This document shows, piece by piece, positions 1 to 6,483 of a DNA stretch of 55,360 bases. The notes under the pieces were generated by a model, which worked only from the letters and a program-made list of their open reading frames with translations, did no database searches and was not told the origin of the DNA. Every line of letters starts with the position of its first letter. Positions within the stretch are counted from its first letter, which is position 1. The translations under genes were made by a program, and so were the position numbers. This DNA is from Prevotella sp. P2-180 (GTDB taxonomy: Bacteria; Bacteroidota; Bacteroidia; Bacteroidales; Bacteroidaceae), in contig NZ_NPJI01000061.1 of NCBI RefSeq assembly GCF_002251435.1, positions 1 to 55,360 on the forward strand, given 5' to 3'.

Positions 1-2
1 AT

Positions 3-152
3 ATCTGCGACAAAATCACCAAACTGTATCCGACAGTCATGGTGACAACAAGTCTGAAGGTGAAAATCGGACAGACACTGAAAGTACTCGGCTGCTCTAC
101 GAAGCACACCAACAAAGGCCAGTGCTACCGCATTGTTCCGCTGTGTGCCTGA
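3..152 (+). CDS. C-terminal end of a DUF3874/VirE-type protein (partial at window start)
   Basis: Frame 3 is open from the window edge to a TGA at 150-152 and gives a 49-residue tail rich in Lys and Thr that ends in TNKGQCYRIVPLCA. The pattern 'G-C-S-x-K-H-T-x-x-G-x-C-Y-R' resembles the C-terminus of the Bacteroidetes DUF3874 proteins, which usually follow a VirE-N/primase-helicase-like region in mobile or prophage-like segments. Only the tail is visible, so function cannot be read from the sequence. An HU-like gene downstream is a common companion of this family, which supports the call. The family assignment rests on memory of the motif. Confidence 0.5.
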   Translation: MCDKITKLYPTVMVTTSLKVKIGQTLKVLGCSTKHTNKGQCYRIVPLCA

Positions 153-155
153 CGA

Positions 156-263
156 GTGAAGGGTAGTGAAGGGTGGTGAAGGGTTACGACAACCCTTCAC
201 TCCTTCAACCCTCTGCTACAGAGATACTTAGATTTAAAAAGTGAAGGGTGAAGGGTTTTCGCG
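156..263. repeat. GTGAAGGGT short repeats with a 10-bp stem hairpin
   Basis: Three GTGAAGGGT units start at 156, 166 and 176, exactly 10 bp apart. The third forms a perfect 10-bp stem with AACCCTTCAC at 191-200 around the loop ACGAC. Further copies of GTGAAGGGT or TGAAGGGT lie at 241-256, and inverted pieces (CCTTCAACC) recur at about 202-211. No T-run follows the hairpin, so it does not look like a normal intrinsic terminator. The one-helical-turn spacing suggests a protein-binding or iteron-like array. Confidence 0.7.
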
Positions 264-317
264 AATATTCTTCTGCACTGACAATATTAGGTGTGGTGGC
301 AACTGTTTCCATATCCA

Positions 318-401
318 TGAGTTTTCCGTCAGAAGCTTTCTGATGTGCATCCGAAGGTTTCTGATGTACGTCCGAAGGCTTCGGATGTACATCAGAAGGC
401 T
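318..401. repeat. 21-bp tandem repeat array of imperfect palindromes
   Basis: Four consecutive 21-bp units at 318-338, 339-359, 360-380 and 381-401 share the pattern TCTGATGTRCRTCCGAAGGYT; the first is degenerate. Each contains a GTAC- or GTGC-centred near-palindrome, for example CTTCGGATGTACATCAGAAG at 379-398. Twenty-one bp is two helical turns and also seven codons, so both strands read as heptapeptide repeats in short ORFs. Those ORFs have no other coding support. A DNA-level role, such as binding sites in front of the HU-like gene at 496, is the simpler reading. Confidence 0.75.
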
Positions 402-495
402 TTGGACGAAAACTGCAAAGGTATGCCGAGCTTAACGCAGACGTTTTTGCCAGACCCTTCAACCTCTTAACAATAATTTCCAACAAATAAAAACA

Positions 496-1131
496 ATGCC
501 AAAATATATAGTAAACGAGATGCCCGACATGGAGGGCAAAGGAAAGCGTAGGGTTTATCCAAAACTGGACGCTTACAGGCTTTTGAACAACGACGAACTG
601 GTGAAGGAAGTGCATAGCTATCATAGGGCTGTCAGTGAGAGTGTCATAGACGGTGTGCTTTCGTCGGTGGTTGACGTGATTATGCGTAAACTGTCGCAAG
701 GCTACACGGTGAAGATTGACGACTTGGGAGTGTTTTCGCTGTCGCTCGCCTTCAACGACGACAAGCCTAACGAGATGGCGAGTGACGACGACCGCATGGC
801 ACGACGCAAGGTGGAGGTGAGCAACGTGAACTTCAAGGCAGACCAGAAACTCATAAAGAAACTGCGCATAGAAACAGAACTGGAGCGTAAGTCCGGCGGT
901 GTTGCCAAGGTTAGGAAGACCCCATTTTCGAGGGAGGAACGCATAAAGAATGCGCTGGAGGTGATTGACCGCAACGGCTTTATTAAGTTAAGAGAGTATG
1001 CCGAAATAAACAAGCTAAACCCCACTTATGCCTCAGACGACCTAAAGGAAATCTGCGGCGCCCCTGACGCACCGATAACATCGCGTGGCAGCGGCAGCCA
1101 TAAGGTATGGGTAAGGAAGCATATAAGCTGA
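496..1131 (+). CDS. HU-like DNA-binding protein with a C-terminal extension
   Basis: This 211-residue protein has an HU/IHF-like region at about residues 25-125: a helical N-part, then a segment with 'VKIDDLGVFSLSLAF', which matches the beta-strand core of the Bacteroidetes HU-like family. HU proteins are normally about 90 residues. The remaining 85 residues are a basic linker followed by a small domain (residues 145-211, 'SREERIKNALEVIDRNGFI...') that looks like a winged-helix or recombination-helper fold, ending in KVWVRKHIS. It lies 344 bp downstream of a DUF3874-type gene and right after two repeat arrays, which are plausible binding sites. ATG at 496 has only a weak ribosome site, as is usual in this phylum. 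Family call good; cellular role unknown. Confidence 0.8.
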   Translation: MPKYIVNEMPDMEGKGKRRVYPKLDAYRLLNNDELVKEVHSYHRAVSESVIDGVLSSVVDVIMRKLSQGYTVKIDDLGVFSLSLAFNDDKPNEMASDDDRMARRKVEVSNVNFKADQKLIKKLRIETELERKSGGVAKVRKTPFSREERIKNALEVIDRNGFIKLREYAEINKLNPTYASDDLKEICGAPDAPITSRGSGSHKVWVRKHIS

Positions 1132-1253
1132 ACCGCCAAGCTTGCGGAATAGGTGGGATAGGAGATATCTGATACTTTTTTCATTCGTCCTTTTCAATAT
1201 TATTGCAAGAATTCCTTCAACGGCTCCAGATACTCAGCATCCAAATTCCAATT

Positions 1254-1299
1254 CGGGACAGGGGACAGGTCCGTGTCCCGCCTTCTCAATTTTTTTTTA
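1254..1299 (+). terminator. Repeated terminator-like hairpin, copy 1
   Basis: CGGGACA (1254-1260) pairs with TGTCCCG (1274-1280) and is followed by TTCTCAA and a T-run. The same block recurs at 5953, 9542 and 14106. It could terminate the HU-like gene ending at 1131, but its identity with the other copies suggests a dispersed element. Confidence 0.55.
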
Positions 1300-1318
1300 A
1301 AACATTTGTCAAAAGTCA

Positions 1319-1503
1319 GTGTCGGACAGTTCTGGCGACAAGCAATGCAATAACCTGTCTATGATACAACTCTTAAACAAAGAGGAGGATATGATGAAAG
1401 AAGCATATGCACAAAGCATAGAGTGTGAAGAGCCGTGTGAGGGGAGACTTTCACGCACGGTTCTGTGAGAGGGTGAGGGTGAAACTCCCTCGCTCTACTC
1501 GAC
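1319..1503 (+). mobile_element. Group II intron-derived element, copy 1 (internally deleted)
   Basis: The 3' part contains a 34-nt sequence at 1430-1463 that starts GAGCC and ends GGTTC and folds as a group II domain V. It is followed by a domain VI-like hairpin and the typical 3' end CTCTACTCGAC at 1493-1503. Just upstream is GAGGAGG and ATGATGAAAGAAGC, the start of an intron-encoded protein, which runs straight into domain V with no reverse transcriptase. Compared with copies 2 and 3 (317 bp each), this copy lacks 132 bp internally after CCTGTCTATG. It is therefore a dead derivative. The 5' boundary at GTGTCGG is a guess from the usual GUGYG start. Confidence 0.75.
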
Positions 1504-1548
1504 CGTTGATCAGCAGGAAGCCGCTATGGAATATGTATCTGAGTGTCA

Positions 1549-2014
1549 TCAGTTCAAAGCCTTGCCATCTGAGAATGCCTTTCCAATGGTCTTGCCAAGT
1601 TCGATGTAACCGTGATGTATCGGGTCGAACACGATGAGTTTCATCTTCTCCATGTCGGGCTTGCCGTCCTCTGCCAGATAGTTCTCATCCACAAGGATGT
1701 TGACTATCTCTGCCACGATGTAATAGCCCTCTTCCGACTCGTCAATCTTTTCCTTGATGCGGCACTCCAAGGTCATGGGAAAGTCGGTGAAGACGGGAGT
1801 ATTGACATGCTCAGACTTCTCGCATTTCCAACCTGCTTTCGCCATCTTGTCTGCATAATAGCCGGAGCAAGTCTTTTTGCCACGAAGTCCTCTGCGTGCT
1901 TTCGTATTGTTGGCAACCCCTTCTCCATTATATACTCCCAGTCTTTCATTGACAGATGGAAACGGCTGCGGAAGTCTGACTTTGCCAATCTCTCAAAGAG
2001 ATTCGTCAGGTCAT
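1549..2014 (-). pseudogene. Chimeric remnant: DUF4186 N-terminal part joined to a flavin-reductase C-terminal part
   Basis: Two frames are involved. From about 2000 to 1865 the minus strand reads LFERLAKSDFRSRFHLS...TIRKHAEDFVAKRLAPA, which matches the N-terminal half of DUF4186 proteins. From about 1866 to 1549 another frame reads SGYYADKMAKAGW...KALN, matching the C-terminal half of flavin reductase-like (FMN-binding split barrel) proteins. The DUF4186 part lacks its conserved Cys/His C-terminal half and the reductase lacks its N-terminal half. The DUF4186 frame also has a stop just after the only nearby ATG (2014). The junction near 1860-1870 looks like a deletion that fused two genes. Neither half should be functional. 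Confidence 0.7.
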
Positions 2015-2095
2015 ATTATTTCCTCTCAGAAGAAATGTTCTCATTCAATTCTTCCTCAGGGAACAATGATGGATATATGTATTTTTGTGACACCA

Positions 2096-2320
2096 TTATC
2101 TGTTGCTTCTTATTTCCAATGTTATATCCATATTCGACCGCTTGCCGTCTATATAGTCGGCATAGAGGATTTCTTCGCCTCGGCCTTTAAGAACATGGCA
2201 TTTGCCACACAACTCACAGTTGTGTAAGCATTTCCATTCGTTCAGAACGTAATCCAAACGCTCTTCTCGTGTGGATGATTCAATACTCGGTGCGGTCATA
2301 AGATGTTTATAATGCGCCAT
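2096..2320 (-). CDS. Small cysteine-rich protein of unknown function
   Basis: This 74-residue product starts with MAHYKHLM. ATG at 2320 is preferred over the upstream start at 2356 because it has an AAAGGA ribosome site at good distance and does not overlap the reductase gene that ends at 2340. The middle carries C-x(3)-C-x(2)-C-x(2)-C ('CLHNCELCGKC', about residues 31-41), which could bind a metal or be redox active. No named family is recognised. It is the downstream neighbour of an NADPH-dependent FMN reductase-type gene, so a redox role is plausible but inferred from context only. Confidence 0.55.
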   Translation of the reverse strand: MAHYKHLMTAPSIESSTREERLDYVLNEWKCLHNCELCGKCHVLKGRGEEILYADYIDGKRSNMDITLEIRSNR

Positions 2321-2339
2321 GTCCTTTCTCTGTCTTGTA

Positions 2340-2897
2340 CTATCCGATGTATTCAAGGAAAGCGTCCACCTGCAATCTCAGATTCGTCATTTGTTCTTCG
2401 GTCAGCAACATGCGTCCTTCCGTCCAAGCCTCCATGTTCAGTTGGATGCCCGTCTGAGGTTCTGTCATTACTTCTGCACGGATAAACGGCAACGTGAGCA
2501 GTTCGGTCAGTTTCTCACGGCATTTGGCTGTTGCCGATGCGCCACCAGCACCGCTAAGAACCACCTTCTTGCCGTTAATGGCAAGCGGAGTCTGACGATC
2601 TCCTGCTATGAGCGGACGTGACAGCCAGTCGATGAGATTCTTCAAATGACCGGGGTAACTGTAATTGTATTCAGGAGAGAATATCCAGAGAGCATCCGCC
2701 TCTGCTACTTTTTCCCTCACTCTTTTGACCGCTTCGGGCGCAGGAAACTCGATGTCCTGATTCATCAGCGGCACATCCGAATAGTCGAGATATTCCACTG
2801 TCGCACGCCCGGAAAGCATCTGCTCCACCTCTTTGGCGAGCTTCTTGTTGAACGATTCCTTGCGTAAGGAACCGATGATAAACAGTATCTTCTTCAT
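2340..2897 (-). CDS. NADPH-dependent FMN reductase family oxidoreductase
   Basis: The 185-residue protein begins MKKILFIIGSLRKESFNKKLA, the phosphate-binding beta-loop-helix of the flavodoxin-like NADPH:FMN/quinone reductase family (GSLRKxSxNxxL). A second flavin-contacting stretch 'ADALWIFSPEYNYSYPGHLKNLIDW' lies at about residues 88-112; the SPEYN motif is diagnostic. Length fits the family (about 180). It probably reduces quinones or nitro/azo compounds with FMN, in the cytoplasm. It sits in the minus-strand redox cluster between an SDR remnant and a small Cys-rich protein. The substrate cannot be read from the sequence. Confidence 0.88.
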   Translation of the reverse strand: MKKILFIIGSLRKESFNKKLAKEVEQMLSGRATVEYLDYSDVPLMNQDIEFPAPEAVKRVREKVAEADALWIFSPEYNYSYPGHLKNLIDWLSRPLIAGDRQTPLAINGKKVVLSGAGGASATAKCREKLTELLTLPFIRAEVMTEPQTGIQLNMEAWTEGRMLLTEEQMTNLRLQVDAFLEYIG

Positions 2898-2921
2898 TGT
2901 CTTTCTATGTTTTGATCTTCA

Positions 2922-3233
2922 TTATTGCATCTTGGTTAACGTCCAACCATGATCGCCATGATAAATCATCTGTCGGGTCATGCCACCGTCGATGCAGATG
3001 TTTTCGCCTGTGATGAATCCTGCCTTGTCAGAGCAGAGAAACAGCACCATATTGGCAATGTCCAATGGATTGCCAACACGTCCTGCCGGCTGCTGCACCG
3101 CATCTGCGCCCTCATATTCCTTATAGTCAGTATCTATCCATCCTGGCGAAATGGAGTTGACCCTTGCCTTGCCCCGAAGTGTAACGGCAAGGGCATGGGT
3201 AAGAGCAGCTAGTGCCACTGAATTTTTACACAT
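2922..3233 (-). pseudogene. 3' fragment of a short-chain dehydrogenase/reductase
   Basis: The readable 103 residues are the C-terminal part of an SDR: 'RVNSISPGWIDT' follows the active-site helix, and 'NMVLFLCSDKAGFITGENICIDGG' is the typical end. The Rossmann Gly motif, the catalytic Ser and the YxxxK pair are missing. The sequence starts just after the position where YxxxK should be, and only 15 bp separate it from the stop of the flavodoxin-like gene at 3249. A 5' deletion is the simplest explanation. An ATG is present, so a fragment might be translated, but it cannot be an enzyme. Confidence 0.8.
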
Positions 3234-3248
3234 TCTTCTATGTTGGTA

Positions 3249-3782
3249 TTATATTGAAGCTCCGAGGGAAAATGCTTCTTTTAGGGCGTTGGTGTTTTTG
3301 ATGTCGCCCTTTTCTTTAACTCCTCTTACAAGTATCTTCCCACAGTCTTCAAGGTGGAAGTAGTTGATGCATAGTCTATATTGGACAAGAATGCTGTCAA
3401 ATAGTTCGGGTAATGTGGCGGCACCGACGAGCAACAGGGCAACTTTCTTTATTTTGAAAGAATCTCTGAGTGGATTGTGACACCTGTCGATTAAGGCCTT
3501 GAGCTGTGAACTAATGCCGTAGAAATAGACAGGAGAAGCAACAACAAGCATGTCTGCCTTTGCCAACTTGTCGTAAACGGTCTGCATGTCATCTTTTTGA
3601 ATACAGGATTGATCATCTCTCTTGAAACAAGAATTACATCCTATACAAGGATTAATGTGATAGTCCCTTACTGATATGAAGTCAACATTGTGCTTGGATG
3701 AAGCTCCTTGGGCAAACGATTCCGCCAATATTTCCGTGTTGCCTCCCTTTCGTGGGCTGCCTGATAATATTACGATGTTCAT
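3249..3782 (-). CDS. Flavodoxin-like NAD(P)H-dependent oxidoreductase with Cys motif
   Basis: The 177-residue protein starts MNIVILSGSPRKGGNTEILA, the FMN phosphate-binding loop (SGSPRKxGNT) of the iron-sulfur flavoprotein/NADPH-dependent reductase group. 'PCIGCNSCFKRDDQSCIQKDDM' at about residues 45-66 carries C-x2-C-x2-C-x(6)-C, typical of the Cys-containing members, and 'LVVASPVYFYGISSQLKALIDR' is the flavin-stacking loop. Length is normal. A cytoplasmic reductase of unknown substrate is likely. It lies between a PNPOx-like remnant and an SDR remnant, so its old operon partners are broken. A similar gene lies at 50809-51393. Confidence 0.87.
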   Translation of the reverse strand: MNIVILSGSPRKGGNTEILAESFAQGASSKHNVDFISVRDYHINPCIGCNSCFKRDDQSCIQKDDMQTVYDKLAKADMLVVASPVYFYGISSQLKALIDRCHNPLRDSFKIKKVALLLVGAATLPELFDSILVQYRLCINYFHLEDCGKILVRGVKEKGDIKNTNALKEAFSLGASI

Positions 3783-3788
3783 TGTATG

Positions 3789-4076
3789 TCAGAATTTGAA
3801 ATGTATAGGTTTTGCAAACTCGTCTCTCTGCTTCAGTCCCTTGACATGACCGAGGTTGGTCATCCATCCCTCGATGTCCTTCAGATAGAACACCTTGAAG
3901 ATGGGATTGTCACGCATGGTCTTGTATAGCGCATTCACGATGACACTCTTTTCTATGATGGCATCCCTAATGTCCTGCCTTTCTTCAAACACAACCTCAG
4001 CCGAGAAACGAATCCAAGGAGTCTGCATCTCGTCCTTTTCCAGTTTGCAGCCGCAGAGTTCCCTCTTGTTCCATAA
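3789..4076 (-). pseudogene. 3' fragment of a pyridoxamine-phosphate-oxidase-like FMN protein
   Basis: From the end of the thioredoxin gene (stop at 4077-4079) one frame reads NKRELCGCKLEKDEMQTPWI...PIHFKF, about 94 residues. 'WIRFSAEVVFEER...MRDNPIFKVFYLKD' is the C-terminal half of the pyridoxamine 5'-phosphate oxidase-like split-barrel family. The N-terminal FMN-binding half is absent and the open frame begins at the stop codon of the upstream gene, so this is a 5'-truncated remnant. An internal ATG at 4028 could start a 79-residue piece. It resembles the SDR and flavin-reductase remnants in the same cluster, which also keep only their 3' ends. Confidence 0.65.
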
Positions 4077-4382
4077 TTACATCTGTCTTAAAAACGGGTC
4101 AATCGTTGCAAGCAACTCTGATTTCTGCACCACACCGCTCGTCCTCCAAAGCACTTCGCCCTGTCTGAACAACATCAATGTGGGGACGGACTGTATGCCA
4201 TATTGGCTTGCAGTTACACCATACTTGTCCACATCCACCTTGATGATGCGGATTCTGTCACCCAACACTTCCTTCACTTGTTCTAAGATGGGGTGCATCA
4301 TCTTGCATGGCTGGCACCATGTGGCGAAGAAATCGACCAAGACCAGTTGGTCGCCTGATATAACGTCTTTGAATGTTTCCAT
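4077..4382 (-). CDS. Thioredoxin with a CQPC active site
   Basis: A 101-residue protein of thioredoxin size and order: 'LVLVDFFATWCQPCKMMHPIL' carries the active site at C23-C26, and 'GIQSVPTLMLFRQGE' supplies the cis-Pro loop. There is no signal peptide, so it works in the cytoplasm as a disulfide reductase. The dipeptide between the cysteines is QP, where ordinary thioredoxins have GP; this should change the redox potential somewhat. Its stop is directly followed by a PNPOx-like remnant. The hydrolase gene upstream ends at 4385, only 2 bp away, so they share a transcript from the promoter near 5558. Confidence 0.92.
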   Translation of the reverse strand: METFKDVISGDQLVLVDFFATWCQPCKMMHPILEQVKEVLGDRIRIIKVDVDKYGVTASQYGIQSVPTLMLFRQGEVLWRTSGVVQKSELLATIDPFLRQM

Positions 4383-4384
4383 CT

Positions 4385-5185
4385 TTATCTGTCTATTTCT
4401 GTGAATCGGTTAAATGTCCTTCCGTCTCTTGTTATTTGCTCGAAAAACATCTTCTCGGGACGAACCCAGTATGCTTCCTCACCATATAGTGCTTGATATA
4501 CCACCATGCGTTCCTGAGTTTCGCTGTCATATGCGGAATGGATATACTTGTACATTCCTCCCTTGAAGTGACGGAAAAATCTTTCTTCTTTAACTGAATA
4601 CTCCATGAGCATCTTCTGTGCCAACGGGGCATACCAAGTCTTGACTTCCTGCTCTGTGGGCGTGTGTCCGCCAGGGAAGTGATAGCTGTTGTTATAGTGC
4701 TGCAAGAACAACGGCTCAAAATGAGCCAGTGTGTCTTGTTCACCAAATAGTCCCCACACACGATCCTTGTAATACGGATTACAACAGTCAAACTGTGTGG
4801 CTTCGAGTTCCCCAAACTCATGGATGAGTGATTCATCGATGACGATTTTCTGGTTGCCGTCCATGCGCGGAGCCTTGTACTCATATTCGCCAATGCGTCC
4901 GCTCAGGAAGTCCGTCATCTTGAAATGAGGATTGCCAAGTAGGGCAGGGATGCCAACGACAGGAGAAAGCATCTGTGCAAGAAAAGCCCCGCAACTGTTG
5001 CCTATGAGCAGGTCTGGCTTCTCCTTGTCGATAAGAATGCGTATGTATTTCAGTGCTTCCTTGGGATGGAGAGGCAGATCGGGAGTCAGCACGACGTCTT
5101 GGCCATCAAAGGCCTCCCTCAGTGCTCTCGCCATCGGACAGCTGCCAGTAGCAAAGAAACCATGTAGGAACAGTATCTTTTTCAT
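4385..5185 (-). CDS. YqiA-type esterase fused to a DUF1653 domain
   Basis: The 266-residue protein has two parts. Residues 1-180 are a small alpha/beta hydrolase of the YqiA/YcfP (UPF0227) type: MKKILFLHGFFATGS at the start, nucleophile elbow G-N-S-C-G (about residues 62-66), a 'GEQDTL' acid loop and a late His in 'PGGHTPT'. Residues 205-262 match DUF1653: 'FKGGMYKYIHSAYDSETQE', 'VVYQALYG', 'WVRPEKMFFE'. Such domains are usually separate proteins, so the fusion hints that they act together. Cytoplasmic; substrate unknown. The next gene starts 2 bp after its stop, so it belongs to the operon starting at 5540. Confidence 0.8.
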   Translation of the reverse strand: MKKILFLHGFFATGSCPMARALREAFDGQDVVLTPDLPLHPKEALKYIRILIDKEKPDLLIGNSCGAFLAQMLSPVVGIPALLGNPHFKMTDFLSGRIGEYEYKAPRMDGNQKIVIDESLIHEFGELEATQFDCCNPYYKDRVWGLFGEQDTLAHFEPLFLQHYNNSYHFPGGHTPTEQEVKTWYAPLAQKMLMEYSVKEERFFRHFKGGMYKYIHSAYDSETQERMVVYQALYGEEAYWVRPEKMFFEQITRDGRTFNRFTEIDR

Positions 5186-5186
5186 G

Positions 5187-5540
5187 CTATTTATTCTTTG
5201 TCTTGTGGATTGACAGGTTGATGACAGTCTTTTCTCTGTCGAGCTTCTGCATCTTTGCTGACGAGACGGGAGGTAGTGATACTATCATCTTCTCCTGTAA
5301 ATTGACTACATGCTCCGCAGACTTACGCAGGGCAAGAACCTCTTCAGGCAATGCCCCCATCATTTCCAATACATCGGATGGCCTTGTTTCTGGAAACAGC
5401 TCGTTCCTTGAATCAATCTGGTCATTGATGCTGACAATACGGATGACCTTGACTCGGCAAAATTCCAGGAACGTTGCCAGTTCCCGACTGCCACGCAAGG
5501 CATTGGATTTGTGGTAGTGAGGTTTGGTTATACGCATCAT
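5187..5540 (-). CDS. Hypothetical protein, first gene of the minus-strand redox cluster
   Basis: A 117-residue, mainly helical, charged protein beginning MMRITKPHYHKSNALRGS. There is no signal peptide and no membrane segment. A middle helix 'PEEVLALRKSAEHVVNLQEKMI' could form a coiled coil. I do not recognise the family. A good -7 box lies 14 bp upstream and the hydrolase gene follows 1 bp after its stop, so it is the promoter-proximal gene of the cluster. Its function cannot be inferred. Confidence 0.6.
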   Translation of the reverse strand: MMRITKPHYHKSNALRGSRELATFLEFCRVKVIRIVSINDQIDSRNELFPETRPSDVLEMMGALPEEVLALRKSAEHVVNLQEKMIVSLPPVSSAKMQKLDREKTVINLSIHKTKNK

Positions 5541-5553
5541 TCTATTTTGCGTG

Positions 5554-5561
5554 CAAAGTTA
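5554..5561 (-). promoter_or_regulatory. Promoter -7 box (TAACTTTG) of the redox cluster
   Basis: The minus strand reads TAACTTTGC, matching the Bacteroidetes TAnnTTTG box, 14 bp before the start of the gene ending at 5187. The 5' leader would be very short. Confidence 0.65.
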
Positions 5562-5731
5562 CAAATTATATTCAGAAAAATAATCATACTGAGGCAATAT
5601 AATTAACTATTCTTGCATTTTTAACCTCGTTTAATGTTTTATGGAGTTTACAATAATCATACTACTATAAGTATGAATAATAAAATAATTTAAAGTGGCA
5701 TTATTTTCATTGTAGTATGGAAAAATATCCG

Positions 5732-5739
5732 TATCTTTG
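5732..5739 (+). promoter_or_regulatory. Promoter -7 box (TATCTTTG) of a short transcript
   Basis: TATCTTTGC on the plus strand fits TAnnTTTG. The only thing between it and a strong terminator at 5863-5915 is a 44-codon ORF or a small RNA. Confidence 0.65.
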
Positions 5740-5745
5740 CACTCG

Positions 5746-5915
5746 AGTTTTAACACATAAATGCCAATGAAATATAGGATAATACCACACTATTCCCATT
5801 ATCAGCGTTGTCTTTGCAACCATTCTGCTTCAGGTCTCAAAATCGAAATGAAAGAAAGTAAAGCAAGTGAAAGAAAAAAGACTCATAAGAGTTAAATCTT
5901 TCACTTGCTTTTTTT
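5746..5915 (+). ncRNA. Predicted ~170-nt transcript: small RNA or 44-residue peptide message
   Basis: A good promoter box (5732-5739) and a strong intrinsic terminator (5863-5915) define a short unit. It holds one ORF, ATG at 5761 to TAA at 5893-5895, encoding a basic 44-residue peptide starting MPMKYRIIPHYSHYQR with a Cys-x-Cys. The terminator's left arm lies inside the last codons. There is no clear ribosome site and no recognisable family. I cannot decide between a non-coding RNA and a small protein; the transcript itself is better supported than either reading. Confidence 0.45.
5863..5915 (+). terminator. Intrinsic terminator
   Basis: GCAAGTGAAAG (5863-5873) pairs perfectly with CTTTCACTTGC (5898-5908), followed by seven T (5909-5915). 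This is one of the best terminators in the window. Confidence 0.8.
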
Positions 5916-5952
5916 ATGTACCTTATTTATTTCCTCTTCGTGTTCTACTGGT

Positions 5953-5999
5953 GTCGGGACAGGGGACAGGTCCGTGTCCCGACTTCTCAATTTTTTTTT
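5953..5999 (+). terminator. Repeated terminator-like hairpin, copy 2
   Basis: GTCGGGACA (5953-5961) pairs with TGTCCCGAC (5975-5983), then TTCTCAA and nine T. It is the same block as at 1254 and 9542 and lies 38 bp after another terminator, so it is probably part of the dispersed element and not a needed terminator. Confidence 0.55.
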
Positions 6000-6018
6000 A
6001 AACATTTGTCAAAAGTCA

Positions 6019-6335
6019 GTGTCGGACAGTTCTGGCGACAAGCAATGCAATAACCTGTCTATGGCATTGTGGCAAGCGGCATAGAGGTGGCAGGACAGTA
6101 ATACAGGCTCGTTGGTGGAACGTGGGAAGTAGAAGTCGGAAGTGTCTGTAATGGACATGGAGCGAAGGGGGTGACACACTCAAGCAACTGGAATTATACA
6201 ACTCTTAAACAAAGAGGAGGATATGATGAAAGAAGCATATGCACAAAGCATAGAGTATGGAGAGCCGTGTGAGGGGAGACTTTCACGCACGGTTCTGTGA
6301 GAGGGTGAGGGTGAAACTCCCTCGCTCTACTCGAC
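6019..6335 (+). mobile_element. Group II intron-derived element, copy 2 (ORF deleted, 317 bp)
   Basis: Domain V is at 6262-6295 (34 nt, GAGCC...GGTTC, with the AGC triad and a GAGA tetraloop), then a domain VI-like stem and the 3' end CTACTCGAC. GAGGAGG and ATGATGAAAGAAGC at 6214-6234 mark the start of the intron-encoded protein, but after about 13 codons the frame enters domain V and stops at 6300. The reverse transcriptase is cleanly removed. Copy 3 has the same length and is nearly identical, so this looks like a stable short form. It is too short for a standard domain I, so independent splicing is doubtful. Confidence 0.78.
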
Positions 6336-6397
6336 CCTGTCCCGTCTAAACGCACTGTTGATGAGGACGGGAGGCGGCTCGTTCAGGAATGTGCAAA

Positions 6398-6477
6398 CAA
6401 AAAAGTGGCTGCAGTCATAGACTCACAGCCACACGGGATAGTTTGAACGCCCATGGGCAACAGTGACTTCCCTTAAG
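6398..6477 (-). ncRNA. Predicted ~80-nt small RNA
   Basis: On the minus strand a -7 box TACCTTTG (6484-6491) is followed by about 80 nt with no start codon followed by a useful frame and then by a textbook terminator (6432-6399). The whole unit is promoter, short structured body, terminator. A GCCCATGGGC palindrome lies in the body at about 6450-6459. I cannot assign a known RNA family such as 6S. It sits between intron copy 2 and the sigma operon. Confidence 0.5.
6399..6432 (-). terminator. Intrinsic terminator of the predicted small RNA
   Basis: The minus strand reads GTGGCTG, an inner AGTC/GACT stem, CAGCCAC, then TTTTTTG. The stem is GC-rich with a T-run directly after it. Confidence 0.78.
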
Positions 6478-6483
6478 TGGATG

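Noticed and set aside
318..401. CRISPR-like array
   Set aside because: Units are directly tandem with no spacers and there are no cas genes.
205..699. Minus-strand 164-codon frame with KPSDVHQ-type heptapeptide repeats
   Set aside because: The repeats come from the 21-bp DNA array and the frame overlaps the well-supported HU-like gene; no ribosome site or family features.
1200..1253. Minus-strand tail reading NWNLDAEYLEPLKEFLQ before a stop
   Set aside because: It looks like the C-terminus of some protein cut off by the repeated hairpin at 1254, but 17 residues are too few to name or prove a gene fragment.
6019..6335. Class C group II intron inserted at a terminator
   Set aside because: The adjoining hairpin fits class C habits, but the domain V triad is AGC and not the CGC usual for class C, so the class was left open.
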